This document shows positions 1 to 7,931 of a stretch of DNA of 16,559 nt, one piece after another; positions within the stretch are counted from its first letter, which is position 1, and every line of letters begins with the position of its first letter. Source of the DNA: Acidobacteriaceae bacterium (GTDB lineage: Bacteria; Acidobacteriota; Terriglobia; Bryobacterales; Bryobacteraceae). The translations under genes and the position numbers were made by a program. The DNA is taken from assembly GCA_019245255.1 (NCBI GenBank), contig JAFARV010000796.1:1-16559 (forward strand). The letters are read 5' to 3'. The notes beneath the pieces were generated by a model. That model saw only the letters and a program-made list of their open reading frames with translations, had not been told where the DNA came from and did not search any database.

Positions 1-1
1 G

Positions 2-250
2 ATTTCCGCCATAACTGCATCGCGGGACTTGACCGACGGATACGCGTTCCGTATCGATGCGGCGAAGGCATCACTCATCGACGTGGCGAACTGGCTTATG
101 CTATGGCGCCGCTGCTGCCCCTTCTACGAGTTTCAGATCGATTTCCATGCCGCGGACGCGAGCGTCGGGCTCTCCGTGAAAGGACGGCCGGGTGTGAAGG
201 AATACATTCCCGTCGACGTGCCGCAATTGATCGCTAAGCTGCCGAAATGA
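2..250 (+). CDS. 3' end of a small RRCCPF-motif protein of unknown function (5' partial)
   Basis: The reading frame is open to the left edge and ends at TGA 248-250, so the start lies outside the window. The 82 visible residues contain the pattern LTDGYAFRI, then a tryptophan/arginine-rich helix ending in RRCCPFYEF, then GRPGVKEYI. From memory this order (a 'GYAFR' strand, an 'ERxCCPFxxF' motif, and a 'G.xGVKEF' end) is typical of small conserved proteins of about 90-110 residues in Acidobacteriota and Proteobacteria whose function is unknown. The vicinal cysteines suggest metal or redox chemistry, but that is inference. A TTG at 29 could be taken as a start, but upstream in-frame residues also fit the family, so I treat the gene as cut by the window edge. 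A perfect hairpin follows its stop. Confidence 0.6.
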   Translation: MSAITASRDLTDGYAFRIDAAKASLIDVANWLMLWRRCCPFYEFQIDFHAADASVGLSVKGRPGVKEYIPVDVPQLIAKLPK

Positions 251-256
251 GCACCT

Positions 257-276
257 CATTATCCCTTTGGATAATG
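257..276. terminator. 8-bp perfect inverted repeat just after the stop codon (possible terminator or binding site)
   Basis: CATTATCC and GGATAATG form a perfect 8-bp stem around a CTTT tetraloop, starting seven bases after the stop at 250. The stem is A/T-rich and no T-run follows on the plus strand, so it is not a classical intrinsic terminator. A transcript-end or mRNA 3'-stabilising structure, or a dyad operator, are alternatives. Confidence 0.4.
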
Positions 277-595
277 CTGCCGCTCAGAATCGCAGATCTG
301 CGGAGGCTGCGAAAGCGGCAATAGCGGAAGAGATCAATCCCAGCAACCAGTTCCAGATTCCTCGTTCGCAGCGTGCAACCAGGTTCACCGTCATGGCGAG
401 ACGGATTGCAAACGACTTACCAGACAAACCAAAGCCCGGCGCTCAACGACTCGCTTCCGATAAGCCGGAGACAATGGAAAAACTGGGGCGGCGTTCGCAT
501 CCGGACCGCGGAGTCCCGATTCCGGACGGGCGAAGACCCTTTCCTACTAGGAATCAGGCACTTACGCGCGGTTACCTGGGTGCGAGCATCATGGT
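277..595. other. Intergenic stretch with no convincing gene
   Basis: This stretch of roughly 320 bases lies upstream of the permease. It has open frames (one runs from 267 into the permease), but their translations are low in hydrophobic residues, rich in R/P/A and resemble no family I know. CCGGAC occurs twice close together around 500-530. I see no clear sigma-70 promoter and no tRNA. The promoter of the permease should lie here. Confidence 0.5.
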
Positions 596-3022
596 ATGCT
601 CCGTTTCATTTTCCGGACGTGGCGGCGCACTCCCACCTTTACCATTGCGGCTCTGGTTTGTCTCGCATTGGGTATTGGCGCGACCACGGCAATCTTCAGC
701 ATTGTCAACGGCGTGATCCTGCGTCCGCTGCCGTACCCGAATCCCGACCGTCTGGTTCGCATCTACACCGAGTTCCCAACATTCCCGAATGGCGGTCTGC
801 ATAAGTTCTGGGTATCTGAGCCGGAGGTTTTCGACCTGAAGAGGGCGGCTCATAGCTTTGAAGAGATCGGAGCCTGGGGCACAGTGGGCGCGAATCTTTC
901 CGGTTCCGTCCGGCCGATACGGGTGAACGCAACCTTTATCAGTGCCGACCTCGCGCGTTTATTGGAAGTGAAACCGATGATGGGTCATCTTCCAACCGCA
1001 GAAGACGATGTGCCTGGCGCGCCTCCGGTGGAGGACCTTTCTCTCGGTGTAAGGCAGAGAGATTTCGCCGGCGATCCGCATGTGGTGGGCCGGCACACGT
1101 ACCTGAACAATACAAGCGCCACTGTAATCGGCGTCATGCCGAAGGGCTTCTTATTTCCGCCGGACGCAATCGATCAGACCGACATCTGGAGCGCCCTGCA
1201 ACTTGACCCGAAAAGTACGAACCGTGGCGGCCACAACTATAACGTGATCGGGCGTCTACGGCCGGGCGTCACGCTCCAGCAGGCGCGGAGTGAAATGGCA
1301 AGGCTAGTCGCGGGGTGGAGCGCATACGCCTCACCCAACTATCATTCTTTCGACACGAAGAGTCATCCCGTGTCCATGTACTCGTATCACGCCGAAGTTA
1401 CAGGAGCCGTGCGGAAACCAATGCTGATGCTGCTCGGGGCCGTTGTCTTCGTCTTATTAATAGCTTGCATGAATGTCGCAAATCTGCTGCTTGCCCGCAG
1501 CGAGGCGCGGCAGCGGGAAATTGCGGTGCGACAGGCTGTGGGTGCAAGTACGCGACAGTTGCTGAAGCAATTCATCACCGAGGGGGCCCTGTTGGCATTG
1601 CTAGGCGGAGCGCTCGGAACGGTGTTGGCTTCGTTTGCATTGCAGCTCGTCGAGCAAACCAATCCGGGCAGTCTGCCCCGAGCCAACGAGATTCGCATGG
1701 ACGTTTCGGTGCTTGTTTTCACGCTCGTGGTTTCCTTAGCAACGGGGGTACTTTTCGGTCTAGCGCCTTTTCTTCATGTCTCCGCAATACGTGTTTTCGA
1801 TGCTCTGAAGACCGCGAGCGGTCGCACGTCGTCGAGTCTGAAATCGAACCGCTTCCGCCGGGTGCTGGTGGTCACGCAAGTTGCGATGGCCTTCCTGTTG
1901 ATCGCCGGCGCCGGTCTGATGATTCGCGGGTTCTGGAATCTTCAACAGGTCAATCCGGGATTCAATCCCCGAGGCATTGTCACGTTTACGCTGAATCTGC
2001 CGCAAGCGACCTACAAGGACAATACGGCGCGGGCGAAGTTCTGGACAGCTTTGCAGGATCGGCTCGCAACCATTCCGGGAGCACAGTCCGCAACCATGGC
2101 TCTGGGCTTGCCGCCAATACGCCGTGAGAACGACAACGACACCCAGATCGAAGGATATGTTCGTGTGCCGAATGGGCCGCTCGAAAACGTGCAGTACTAT
2201 CAATGCGCCGGTGATCGCTTTTTCGAGACGCTCGGGGCGCGGCTAGTCGAGGGGCGATTCCTGGAACCGAGAGATGGCGATGTAAGGACACCGGGCGTGG
2301 TCGTCAACGCGTCCATGGCGCGAACGTTCTGGCCGCATGAATCGGCAATCGGCCACCGTGTGCGACCGTTCGGCGCCCCAGGTTGGATGTCGGTCGTGGG
2401 AGTGATCGCCGATATAAAAAACGCGGGGTTGGATAAACCGGCGGCCACCGAGCTATTCCTTCCTTACCGGCTGTATGCGATGTCGACTCCGGTCGTCCTT
2501 ATTCGCACGACCGGGGATCCGTTCAACGTCCTCGCGGCTGCCCGCATGGTAGTGGCTTCGCTCGATCCGAGCCTTCCGATTGCCGAGGTACGAACGATGG
2601 ATGAGGTCATGACGGCAGCAAACGCGCGTCCGAGATTCTTGACCATCATTTTGGGCTTGTTCTCGGGTCTTGCCCTTACTCTGGCAACTGTGGGCATCTA
2701 CGGACTGATCTCGTACGCAGTGGAGCAGCGCACAGCCGAGTTCGGAATCAAGCTCGCTTTGGGCGCCGAACCGGTGCAGGTTTTACTGCAGATCGTTGCG
2801 AACGGATTCCTGCTTGCGATTGTCGGTATTGGTCTGGGTGTCGCTGGCGCGGCTGTTCTGACTCGATTTCTGCAAGGGCTGCTCTTCGAAGTTTCGCGCT
2901 TTGATCCTCTCTCCTTTGTTGGGACGGCGCTGGTGTTGTCGAGCGCGGCGGTTCTGGCGTCGTTCATGCCCGCCGTGCGCGCGATGCGCATTGACCCGGT
3001 ACGAGCTCTCCGCTACGAATAG
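596..3022 (+). CDS. ADOP-type (MacB/FtsX-like) orphan ABC transporter permease
   Basis: 808 residues. Order: short cytosolic N-terminus (LRFIFRTWRRTP), TM1 about 14-40 with LALGIGATTAIFS, first MacB-like periplasmic core about 50-265, FtsX block of three TM helices about 275-395 with NVANLLLARSEARQREIAVR, TM about 422-444, second periplasmic core about 455-665, and a last FtsX block about 680-795 ending MRIDPVRALRYE. This duplicated MacB_PCD-FtsX layout defines the acidobacterial duplicated orphan permease family, which lacks a partner ATPase gene nearby; none is present here. The substrate is unknown. Relatives (MacB, LolE) couple ATP hydrolysis to moving lipid or peptide cargo at the periplasmic face. 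The ATG at 596 matches the usual family N-terminus, with only a weak GAG nine bases upstream as ribosome binding site. Many relatives carry a PadR regulator gene upstream; none is seen. Residues 145-154 deviate from the usual motif (R153 where Trp is normal). Confidence 0.9.
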   Translation: MLRFIFRTWRRTPTFTIAALVCLALGIGATTAIFSIVNGVILRPLPYPNPDRLVRIYTEFPTFPNGGLHKFWVSEPEVFDLKRAAHSFEEIGAWGTVGANLSGSVRPIRVNATFISADLARLLEVKPMMGHLPTAEDDVPGAPPVEDLSLGVRQRDFAGDPHVVGRHTYLNNTSATVIGVMPKGFLFPPDAIDQTDIWSALQLDPKSTNRGGHNYNVIGRLRPGVTLQQARSEMARLVAGWSAYASPNYHSFDTKSHPVSMYSYHAEVTGAVRKPMLMLLGAVVFVLLIACMNVANLLLARSEARQREIAVRQAVGASTRQLLKQFITEGALLALLGGALGTVLASFALQLVEQTNPGSLPRANEIRMDVSVLVFTLVVSLATGVLFGLAPFLHVSAIRVFDALKTASGRTSSSLKSNRFRRVLVVTQVAMAFLLIAGAGLMIRGFWNLQQVNPGFNPRGIVTFTLNLPQATYKDNTARAKFWTALQDRLATIPGAQSATMALGLPPIRRENDNDTQIEGYVRVPNGPLENVQYYQCAGDRFFETLGARLVEGRFLEPRDGDVRTPGVVVNASMARTFWPHESAIGHRVRPFGAPGWMSVVGVIADIKNAGLDKPAATELFLPYRLYAMSTPVVLIRTTGDPFNVLAAARMVVASLDPSLPIAEVRTMDEVMTAANARPRFLTIILGLFSGLALTLATVGIYGLISYAVEQRTAEFGIKLALGAEPVQVLLQIVANGFLLAIVGIGLGVAGAAVLTRFLQGLLFEVSRFDPLSFVGTALVLSSAAVLASFMPAVRAMRIDPVRALRYE

Positions 3023-3102
3023 TCTCGGGCTCAAATTTTTTCCGCATATTTGTCTCGGACTGCCGAAAAGACATATGGCGATGGAAATCGCTCACGCGGA
3101 GA

Positions 3103-3297
3103 ATGCTGATTAAGGTTAGCCTGTACAATCTGTGGCGCGACGAGGATGGCCAGGATTTCGTCGAATACAGCCTGCTTTTGGCGTTCCTTGCCTTGGTGAC
3201 AATCTCTCTATTGAACGGGAGTGCAACCAGTATCTCCGGCATCTGGCAAGGGATCAGCAATGCCTTCGCTGGGGCGTCAGCGTCTTCAGGTTCGTAG
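3103..3297 (+). CDS. Flp/Fap-type (type IVb) pilin
   Basis: 64 residues. A short basic/acidic leader (1-16) ends in DEDG, followed by QDFVEYSLLLAFLALVTISL. This fits the type IVb prepilin site: cleavage after G16, Glu at +5 (E21) and Tyr at +6 (Y22), then a hydrophobic assembly helix to about residue 37. The remaining tail (NGSATSISGIWQGISNAFAG) is typical of Flp pilins, which are about 50-70 residues long. Mature protein would assemble into Flp/Tad pili after processing by a TadV/prepilin peptidase. The gene starts 80 bases after the permease stop on the same strand, so cotranscription is possible. No tad/cpa/rcp assembly gene is in the window, so machinery must be encoded elsewhere. No other in-frame start exists nearby; a GGAGA sequence touches the ATG, too close for a good ribosome binding site. 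Confidence 0.85.
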   Translation: MLIKVSLYNLWRDEDGQDFVEYSLLLAFLALVTISLLNGSATSISGIWQGISNAFAGASASSGS

Positions 3298-3367
3298 GCC
3301 GCGGTCTAAGACCCTACTGGCGCCATCACTTGGTTGGCCACAACGCGACATCGCGCGTGGATTGCCA

Positions 3368-3381
3368 GGCAACTTGTTGCC
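3368..3381. terminator. Small inverted repeat between convergent pilin and peptidase genes
   Basis: GGCAAC and GTTGCC lie two bases apart, giving a 5-bp stem with a CTTG loop. It sits between the pilin stop (3297) and the end of the convergent peptidase gene (3396), where a bidirectional terminator would be expected. No T-run follows on either strand, so this is weak. Confidence 0.25.
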
Positions 3382-3395
3382 AGTTTGCCGATCAG

Positions 3396-6300
3396 CTATG
3401 GCTTGAGCGGAATTTTACGCTCGCCCCAGGTCGGGGGTGGAGGCTCGGTTGAAAGCCGGGTCACAGGATGTTCCGTGAGTTCTTTCATCGCGTCCGCCAC
3501 GGCTCGCTCCAGTTGCGGATCGTGTCCGGCATTCACGTCCTTCGGCCAGTTTTCAATCTCGACGTCCGGCGAAACACCAACATTCTCCACATCCCATTGC
3601 CCTTCCCGATTGAAGAAGCCTCCGCGCGGCGCGATCATGATTCCGCCATCGACGAAGGGCGGAGTATCGGCTGTATGCACCAGGCCGCCCCACGTTCTGG
3701 TTCCAACTAATTCGCCCAGATGGCGGTGGTGGAACATCCAGGGCATCAAGTCTCCGCCAGAGCCCGACATTTCATTGATGATCATGACCTTGGGCCCCCA
3801 GATACCTGCCGACGGGCTGGTGAATGGATAGCGATCGCCCGCCGTGTTATTGAAGTATCCGTCAAAGTCACGCTGTAAGATATCGACAATGTAGTCCGCC
3901 GCCGACCCGCCGCTGTTAAACCGCTCGTCAATAACTGCGCCCTGTTTGTCCTGCTGCGCGAAGTAATATCGATTAAAGCTTGCGTAACCCGGTTGAGCCG
4001 TATTCGGGAGGTACACATACGCCAGTTTCCCGCCTGAGAGCTTCTCCACCTTACGCCGGTTCTCTTCCACCCACGCCCGCGTGCGAAGCTGCTGCTCATT
4101 CGGAACGGGAACCACCGTAACCTGGCGCGCTCCTTCCAGAACCGGTTTGCTGTTTACTGCAATGACTGTCTGACGGTTTGCCGTTCCGTCCAGCAGGCGA
4201 CAAATGTTGTCCGGAGCCTTCAACTCTACGCCGTTAATCGCCACCACGTAATCACCCACGGCGACGTCGATTCCCGGTCCGGCTAACGGCGCCTTCAACT
4301 CAGGGTTCCAATTCTCCGTGTCATAGATACGCGCGATCTTGTAACGGCTATTCTCGATGACAAAATCCGCTCCCAGCAATCCGGCAGGCGAGGTCGGCAC
4401 AGTAGGGATATCGCCACCGCGCACAAAAGAGTGGCCAATCGCGATTTCTGCTCCCATGATGTCGAGCAGGTAGTTCAAATCGGCGCGATGGTTCACATAA
4501 GGAAGCATTTGTCCGTAGATCTCCTTCATCGCAGGCCAATCTGTGCCATGCATGTTTTTCACATACAGGTAATCGCGCTGGTTGCGCCAACCCTCGTTGA
4601 AGATCTGCCGGAATTCCTGTTTTGGATCCAGGTACATCTTCAGTGCGAAATTCAGGCGCTCCTGCGCCGGCTGGGGCGGAGTCTTATCCGCGTCCACAAG
4701 GAACAGCAGCGGCGTGAATTCCGCGGCAGGTCCCGCCGCCGGGCGCTCACTAGGTTGCGGCTCGCTGTTGAAGGCTTCATACACCAGTTTGTGGCCGTCC
4801 GCACTTACTGCGTAAGTCAATGCGTTCGGCACGAAGACTCCCTCTTTGCGTTCACTCAGGCGGTACCTGTGCAAAATGTTTCCGCGCGGCGGTACGGCCG
4901 GATCGGGTGCCGGAGGACGTCCAGCAGGTGTTTCCATGTAGTACACGGTTCCAGCAGAGCCTGCCAGCAAGCGCGAATACTGTCTTTCCGCAATGCCCGG
5001 AACGGCGATAATGCGATGCTCCAGACCGTCAAAATCGATTTGTACCGCCACCGGCGCGTGCGTCACCCGATCGGGAGTGCCTTCTCGGTGCTGCGCTCCA
5101 GCCGCGTTAGCTTCTTCCTGTGTTGCTTCTCCCCCGATCGGCGACGGTTGCGGCGTGCTAGTCAGGCCCTTATCTTCATCGCTCTCCGGCAGTAACGGAC
5201 TCGGCTCACTTTTTTTGAGAACCGCCAGATAGAGCGCGAACTCCTCGTCATGGTCGTATGAAGTCATATCCAGCCACTGAGACTTCAGACCCAAATCTGT
5301 CGAAGCCAAAAACCACAGATACTTCCCGCCGGCATCCCACGCCGGCGACACCGCATCGGATAAGCCGTCGGTCACCTGCTTGCACTCGCCGGTCTCAACG
5401 TTCGCAATGAAGATTGCGTGATACAGCGACCGCAGCCTGCTCGAGTACGCCACCCACTTTGAGTCCGGGCTCCAGACCGGGTTCAGCGTTCGTTGTGGAA
5501 CCATCCACGGATCGTTGCCGATGATCTTCACTTTCCCCGACTCGACGTCAATTACCCACACCTTCAGATCGGTATCTGTGTAGACCAGCTTCTTCGAATC
5601 GGGCGACCATGCAGGCATGTAATAGTGCTTGGGATTCTGCAGTTTGATTTCACGAGGTGGCGTCAGCCCGTCCGGCGTCGCGATCATCATACTGTACTCG
5701 CCCGATTTGTCGCTGAAATAAGAAATGTGTTTGCCGTCCGGCGACCAGGCGGGGTCTCGTTCGGCGGAGCCGCCCGAGTTTGTCAGATTACGGACATCGC
5801 CCTTCTCTGCGGGGATCGTGAAGATCTCGCCGCGCGCTTCTACCAGCACACGCTTTCCGGTCGGTGACAGGGAGATGTTTGTCAAACGCCGCGTCACGTC
5901 TTCCCAGCGCGGCATCATCCACGGGAAATCGCCCTCCGCCGTAATCGGTACGATGTGCTCCTTACCGTTCTCCGGATCGAGTTCATGGACGTGTCCGGCC
6001 TGCTCGAACACCACGGCGCCGTCGCCGGCATCGAGCGTCTTCACGTCAAACCCGGTGAACTTCGTTACCTGCCACAGCTTCTTACTGCGCGTATGGAATG
6101 CCCAAATGTTCGCAACACCGTCGCGATCGGAGATGAAATAGACTGTGTCACCGACCCAGGCCGGGTCCATATCTTTCGAGCCGTTCCAGGGCGGCGTGAC
6201 AACGTCAAATGTTTTCAGATCGACAATCCAGATGGGCCGGTTCTGCCCGCCGCGATAATTGCGCCGCTCCTCATCCCACGAATTGTTCATTCGATACGCG

Positions 6301-6815
6301 ATGTGACTTCCATCCGGCGAAATCTTTCCTTGATATCCACGCGGCAATGCGAGCGGCTCTTCCACGCCGCCCTGCGCGGGAACCGACCAGAATCTTGGGG
6401 CGGCGGTCGGCGCCACGGTTGCGCGCGTCGATGAAAAGAGGATCGACTTCCCATCGGGTGTCCATCCCTGCACCACATCCGGTGCCGGATGCCATGTCAA
6501 TCGCTTCGGCTCTCCACCCGCGGCCGGTACGACATACACGTCGGTATTCCCGCCGTACTCTCCGCTAAACGCAATCCAGTTTCCGTCAGGCGAGAAGTGT
6601 GGATTACCGGTCTGTCCCTGAAAGCTCGTCAGGCGCCGCGCCGCTCCGCCTTTCCGGTCCACAACCCAAATGTTATTGGCGTATGCAAATGCGATCTGAG
6701 TGCGACTTACAGTCGGAGTCCGTAACATCCGTGTGCCGGAATCGGGGGAAACAAAACCGAATGTGGGTGCGGCGAAAACTGCTGCGAATGCGAAAGCGGC
6801 GAGCGAGGTGCGCAT
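3396..6815 (-). CDS. Secreted tricorn-like S41 serine peptidase
   Basis: 1139 residues, near the usual tricorn length of 1050-1150. An N-terminal signal peptide (1 to about 20) predicts export to the periplasm. Residues about 35-300 form a first beta-propeller and about 305-700 a second, with repeated SPDG, SPTG and SPDSK blade motifs. A C1-like segment (about 715-805) carries GHSF with candidate catalytic H795. A PDZ domain lies about 806-905 (GDYVVAINGVEL). The C2 peptidase core (about 906-1115) has DERFNSGG, then NEMSGSGGD with nucleophile S1019, GTRTWGG, and VENVGVSPD with candidate E1077. Known tricorn uses a Ser/His/Ser/Glu tetrad; the residue before H795 is Gly rather than Ser. Family enzymes trim peptides to small products. 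A Pro/Glu/Ser-rich linker (about 535-590) interrupts the second propeller. A candidate promoter lies at 6873-6901, so the gene may be transcribed alone as well as with the upstream esterase. Start ATG at 6815 gives a complete signal peptide. Confidence 0.92.
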   Translation of the reverse strand: MRTSLAAFAFAAVFAAPTFGFVSPDSGTRMLRTPTVSRTQIAFAYANNIWVVDRKGGAARRLTSFQGQTGNPHFSPDGNWIAFSGEYGGNTDVYVVPAAGGEPKRLTWHPAPDVVQGWTPDGKSILFSSTRATVAPTAAPRFWSVPAQGGVEEPLALPRGYQGKISPDGSHIAYRMNNSWDEERRNYRGGQNRPIWIVDLKTFDVVTPPWNGSKDMDPAWVGDTVYFISDRDGVANIWAFHTRSKKLWQVTKFTGFDVKTLDAGDGAVVFEQAGHVHELDPENGKEHIVPITAEGDFPWMMPRWEDVTRRLTNISLSPTGKRVLVEARGEIFTIPAEKGDVRNLTNSGGSAERDPAWSPDGKHISYFSDKSGEYSMMIATPDGLTPPREIKLQNPKHYYMPAWSPDSKKLVYTDTDLKVWVIDVESGKVKIIGNDPWMVPQRTLNPVWSPDSKWVAYSSRLRSLYHAIFIANVETGECKQVTDGLSDAVSPAWDAGGKYLWFLASTDLGLKSQWLDMTSYDHDEEFALYLAVLKKSEPSPLLPESDEDKGLTSTPQPSPIGGEATQEEANAAGAQHREGTPDRVTHAPVAVQIDFDGLEHRIIAVPGIAERQYSRLLAGSAGTVYYMETPAGRPPAPDPAVPPRGNILHRYRLSERKEGVFVPNALTYAVSADGHKLVYEAFNSEPQPSERPAAGPAAEFTPLLFLVDADKTPPQPAQERLNFALKMYLDPKQEFRQIFNEGWRNQRDYLYVKNMHGTDWPAMKEIYGQMLPYVNHRADLNYLLDIMGAEIAIGHSFVRGGDIPTVPTSPAGLLGADFVIENSRYKIARIYDTENWNPELKAPLAGPGIDVAVGDYVVAINGVELKAPDNICRLLDGTANRQTVIAVNSKPVLEGARQVTVVPVPNEQQLRTRAWVEENRRKVEKLSGGKLAYVYLPNTAQPGYASFNRYYFAQQDKQGAVIDERFNSGGSAADYIVDILQRDFDGYFNNTAGDRYPFTSPSAGIWGPKVMIINEMSGSGGDLMPWMFHHRHLGELVGTRTWGGLVHTADTPPFVDGGIMIAPRGGFFNREGQWDVENVGVSPDVEIENWPKDVNAGHDPQLERAVADAMKELTEHPVTRLSTEPPPPTWGERKIPLKP

Positions 6816-6872
6816 ATTGCCGCTAGTCTAACGCTTTGTGGCCTTCTGAAACTCGCATCGAAGCCGGGGAGA

Positions 6873-6901
6873 AGTATAGCGGTCACAAAGAGTAGGCCCA
6901 A
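6873..6901 (-). promoter_or_regulatory. Candidate sigma-70-like promoter for the tricorn-like peptidase
   Basis: Reading the minus strand, TTGGGC (6896-6901) is followed by a 17-base spacer and TATACT (6873-6878). TATACT matches five of six bases of the -10 consensus and the -35 keeps TTG. The predicted start would leave a leader of about 50 bases before the ATG at 6815. Found by eye only. Confidence 0.35.
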
Positions 6902-6914
6902 ACGCCGGTGGATG

Positions 6915-7838
6915 TTACTCCGGAATCATCCCGATCGTGGTCAGCCATGTCTCGACTAACCGAGGCCATCGGGTTATCGGAAACTTCGTCGGACGCAGCC
7001 CAAAGGCGTGCTTGCCCTCGGCGTACAAATGCATTTCCACCGGAACTCCGGCGTTCTTCAATGCAATGTAGTAAACCAGCGAGTTGTTAATACTATCAAC
7101 GGGATCATTCTCAGCCTGCAGCAAAAACGTAGGAGGCGTCTTGCGAGTGACAGGAACGTCCGGATTCAACTCTAATTTCTTGTAAGAGGAAAGCCAGAGG
7201 TGCCCGGGATAAAGGGCAACCGCAAAATCCGGGCGGCAGCTCTCCCCATCCGCTGCATCTACAGCCGGATACGAACGTTTCTCAAAATGCGTGCTGATAT
7301 CTGTTACCAGGTGCCCGCCTGCCGAGAATCCAAGCACGCCGATTTTGTGTGGATCGACATGGTACTCGGCGGCGTGCAAGCGGAGCAGCCCCATGGTCCT
7401 CTGCGCATCTTCGAGCGCTAGCGGGGCTTTCGGATTCACCTGACAATCGCATTTTTCTTCCCAATGCGGGCCCGTGTTCGGCACTCGATATTTCAGGAGC
7501 ACACAGGTAATCCCCTTGGACGTGAGCCAGTCACAGACCTCCGTGCCTTCCAGACCGATGGCTAGCACCTGATAGCCGCCGCCAGGAAATACGACTATCG
7601 CGACGCCCGTATTCTTTACCTTTGGCGAATAGACCGTCATCGTGGGCCGTGAAACGTTGCCGACCTCTCCCGGTTTCGTCGTTTCGGTGTTGGCTGGCGG
7701 ACCAAACCGCGCGTCCGGTGGAGTGCCAGGCCATATCGTGGTTTGCGTATGCCCCGGGGATGGCTGCCAGCCAGGGTTGCTGGCAAACAGTGCGGTAAAT
7801 GTGCACACGAGGCAGATGGTCAGGATCAGGGCTTTCAT
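6915..7838 (-). CDS. Exported alpha/beta hydrolase, acetyl-esterase / BD-FAE-like
   Basis: 307 residues from the chosen ATG at 7838. The start gives a signal peptide (MKALILTICLVCTFTALFA, about 1-20) with GGAA just upstream. Longer in-frame starts at 7868 and 8006 exist but have no ribosome binding site and put charged residues before the signal peptide. Core: FPGGGY (84-89) oxyanion region, GFSAGGH (170-176) with nucleophile S172, AENDPVD with acid D245, and GKHAFGL with H277. The spacing and the FPGGGYQVLAI...LLKYRVP pattern are those of the family often annotated as acetyl-xylan esterase or 'endo-1,4-beta-xylanase B'-like esterase, which removes acyl groups from carbohydrates or small esters. 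The true substrate cannot be read from sequence. Four cysteines between residues 102 and 132 may form disulfides in the periplasm. It lies 99 bases upstream of the peptidase gene on the same strand. Confidence 0.85.
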   Translation of the reverse strand: MKALILTICLVCTFTALFASNPGWQPSPGHTQTTIWPGTPPDARFGPPANTETTKPGEVGNVSRPTMTVYSPKVKNTGVAIVVFPGGGYQVLAIGLEGTEVCDWLTSKGITCVLLKYRVPNTGPHWEEKCDCQVNPKAPLALEDAQRTMGLLRLHAAEYHVDPHKIGVLGFSAGGHLVTDISTHFEKRSYPAVDAADGESCRPDFAVALYPGHLWLSSYKKLELNPDVPVTRKTPPTFLLQAENDPVDSINNSLVYYIALKNAGVPVEMHLYAEGKHAFGLRPTKFPITRWPRLVETWLTTIGMIPE

Positions 7839-7931
7839 ACGTTCCGGATGGTTTCCCAAGTACCTCATGTCAGCATAAGAGAACTTAAGCCTCGCTATAG
7901 GGTGTATACTTCGACACATTTGGAGTAAATT
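7839..7931. promoter_or_regulatory. Divergent control region between esterase and the 698-residue protein gene
   Basis: These 93 bases separate two divergently read genes. On the plus strand, TATACT (7905-7910) is a good -10 box, but no clear -35 stands 16-18 bases upstream. On the minus strand, the same GTATAC palindrome gives TATACA, with TTTACT 15 bases upstream, so the two promoters may overlap. CTATAG (7895-7900) is a second possible -10. Confidence 0.35.
7922..7925 (+). promoter_or_regulatory. Ribosome binding site GGAG deciding the GTG start at 7932
   Basis: GGAG lies six bases before GTG 7932-7934. It supports this non-ATG start for the following gene; no competing start has a similar site. 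Confidence 0.7.

Noticed and set aside
267..716. 149-residue open frame between the RRCCPF protein and the permease
   Set aside because: It overlaps the permease start by 120 bases in another frame, has no ribosome binding site, and its translation looks random.
1315..2127. 270-residue plus-strand open frame inside the permease gene
   Set aside because: Out-of-frame shadow of the permease; the translation is rich in C, R and S without hydrophobic pattern.
4431..5195. 254-residue plus-strand open frame inside the peptidase gene
   Set aside because: It is fully antisense to a clearly conserved tricorn-like coding sequence, and its Arg/Cys/His-rich translation resembles no protein.
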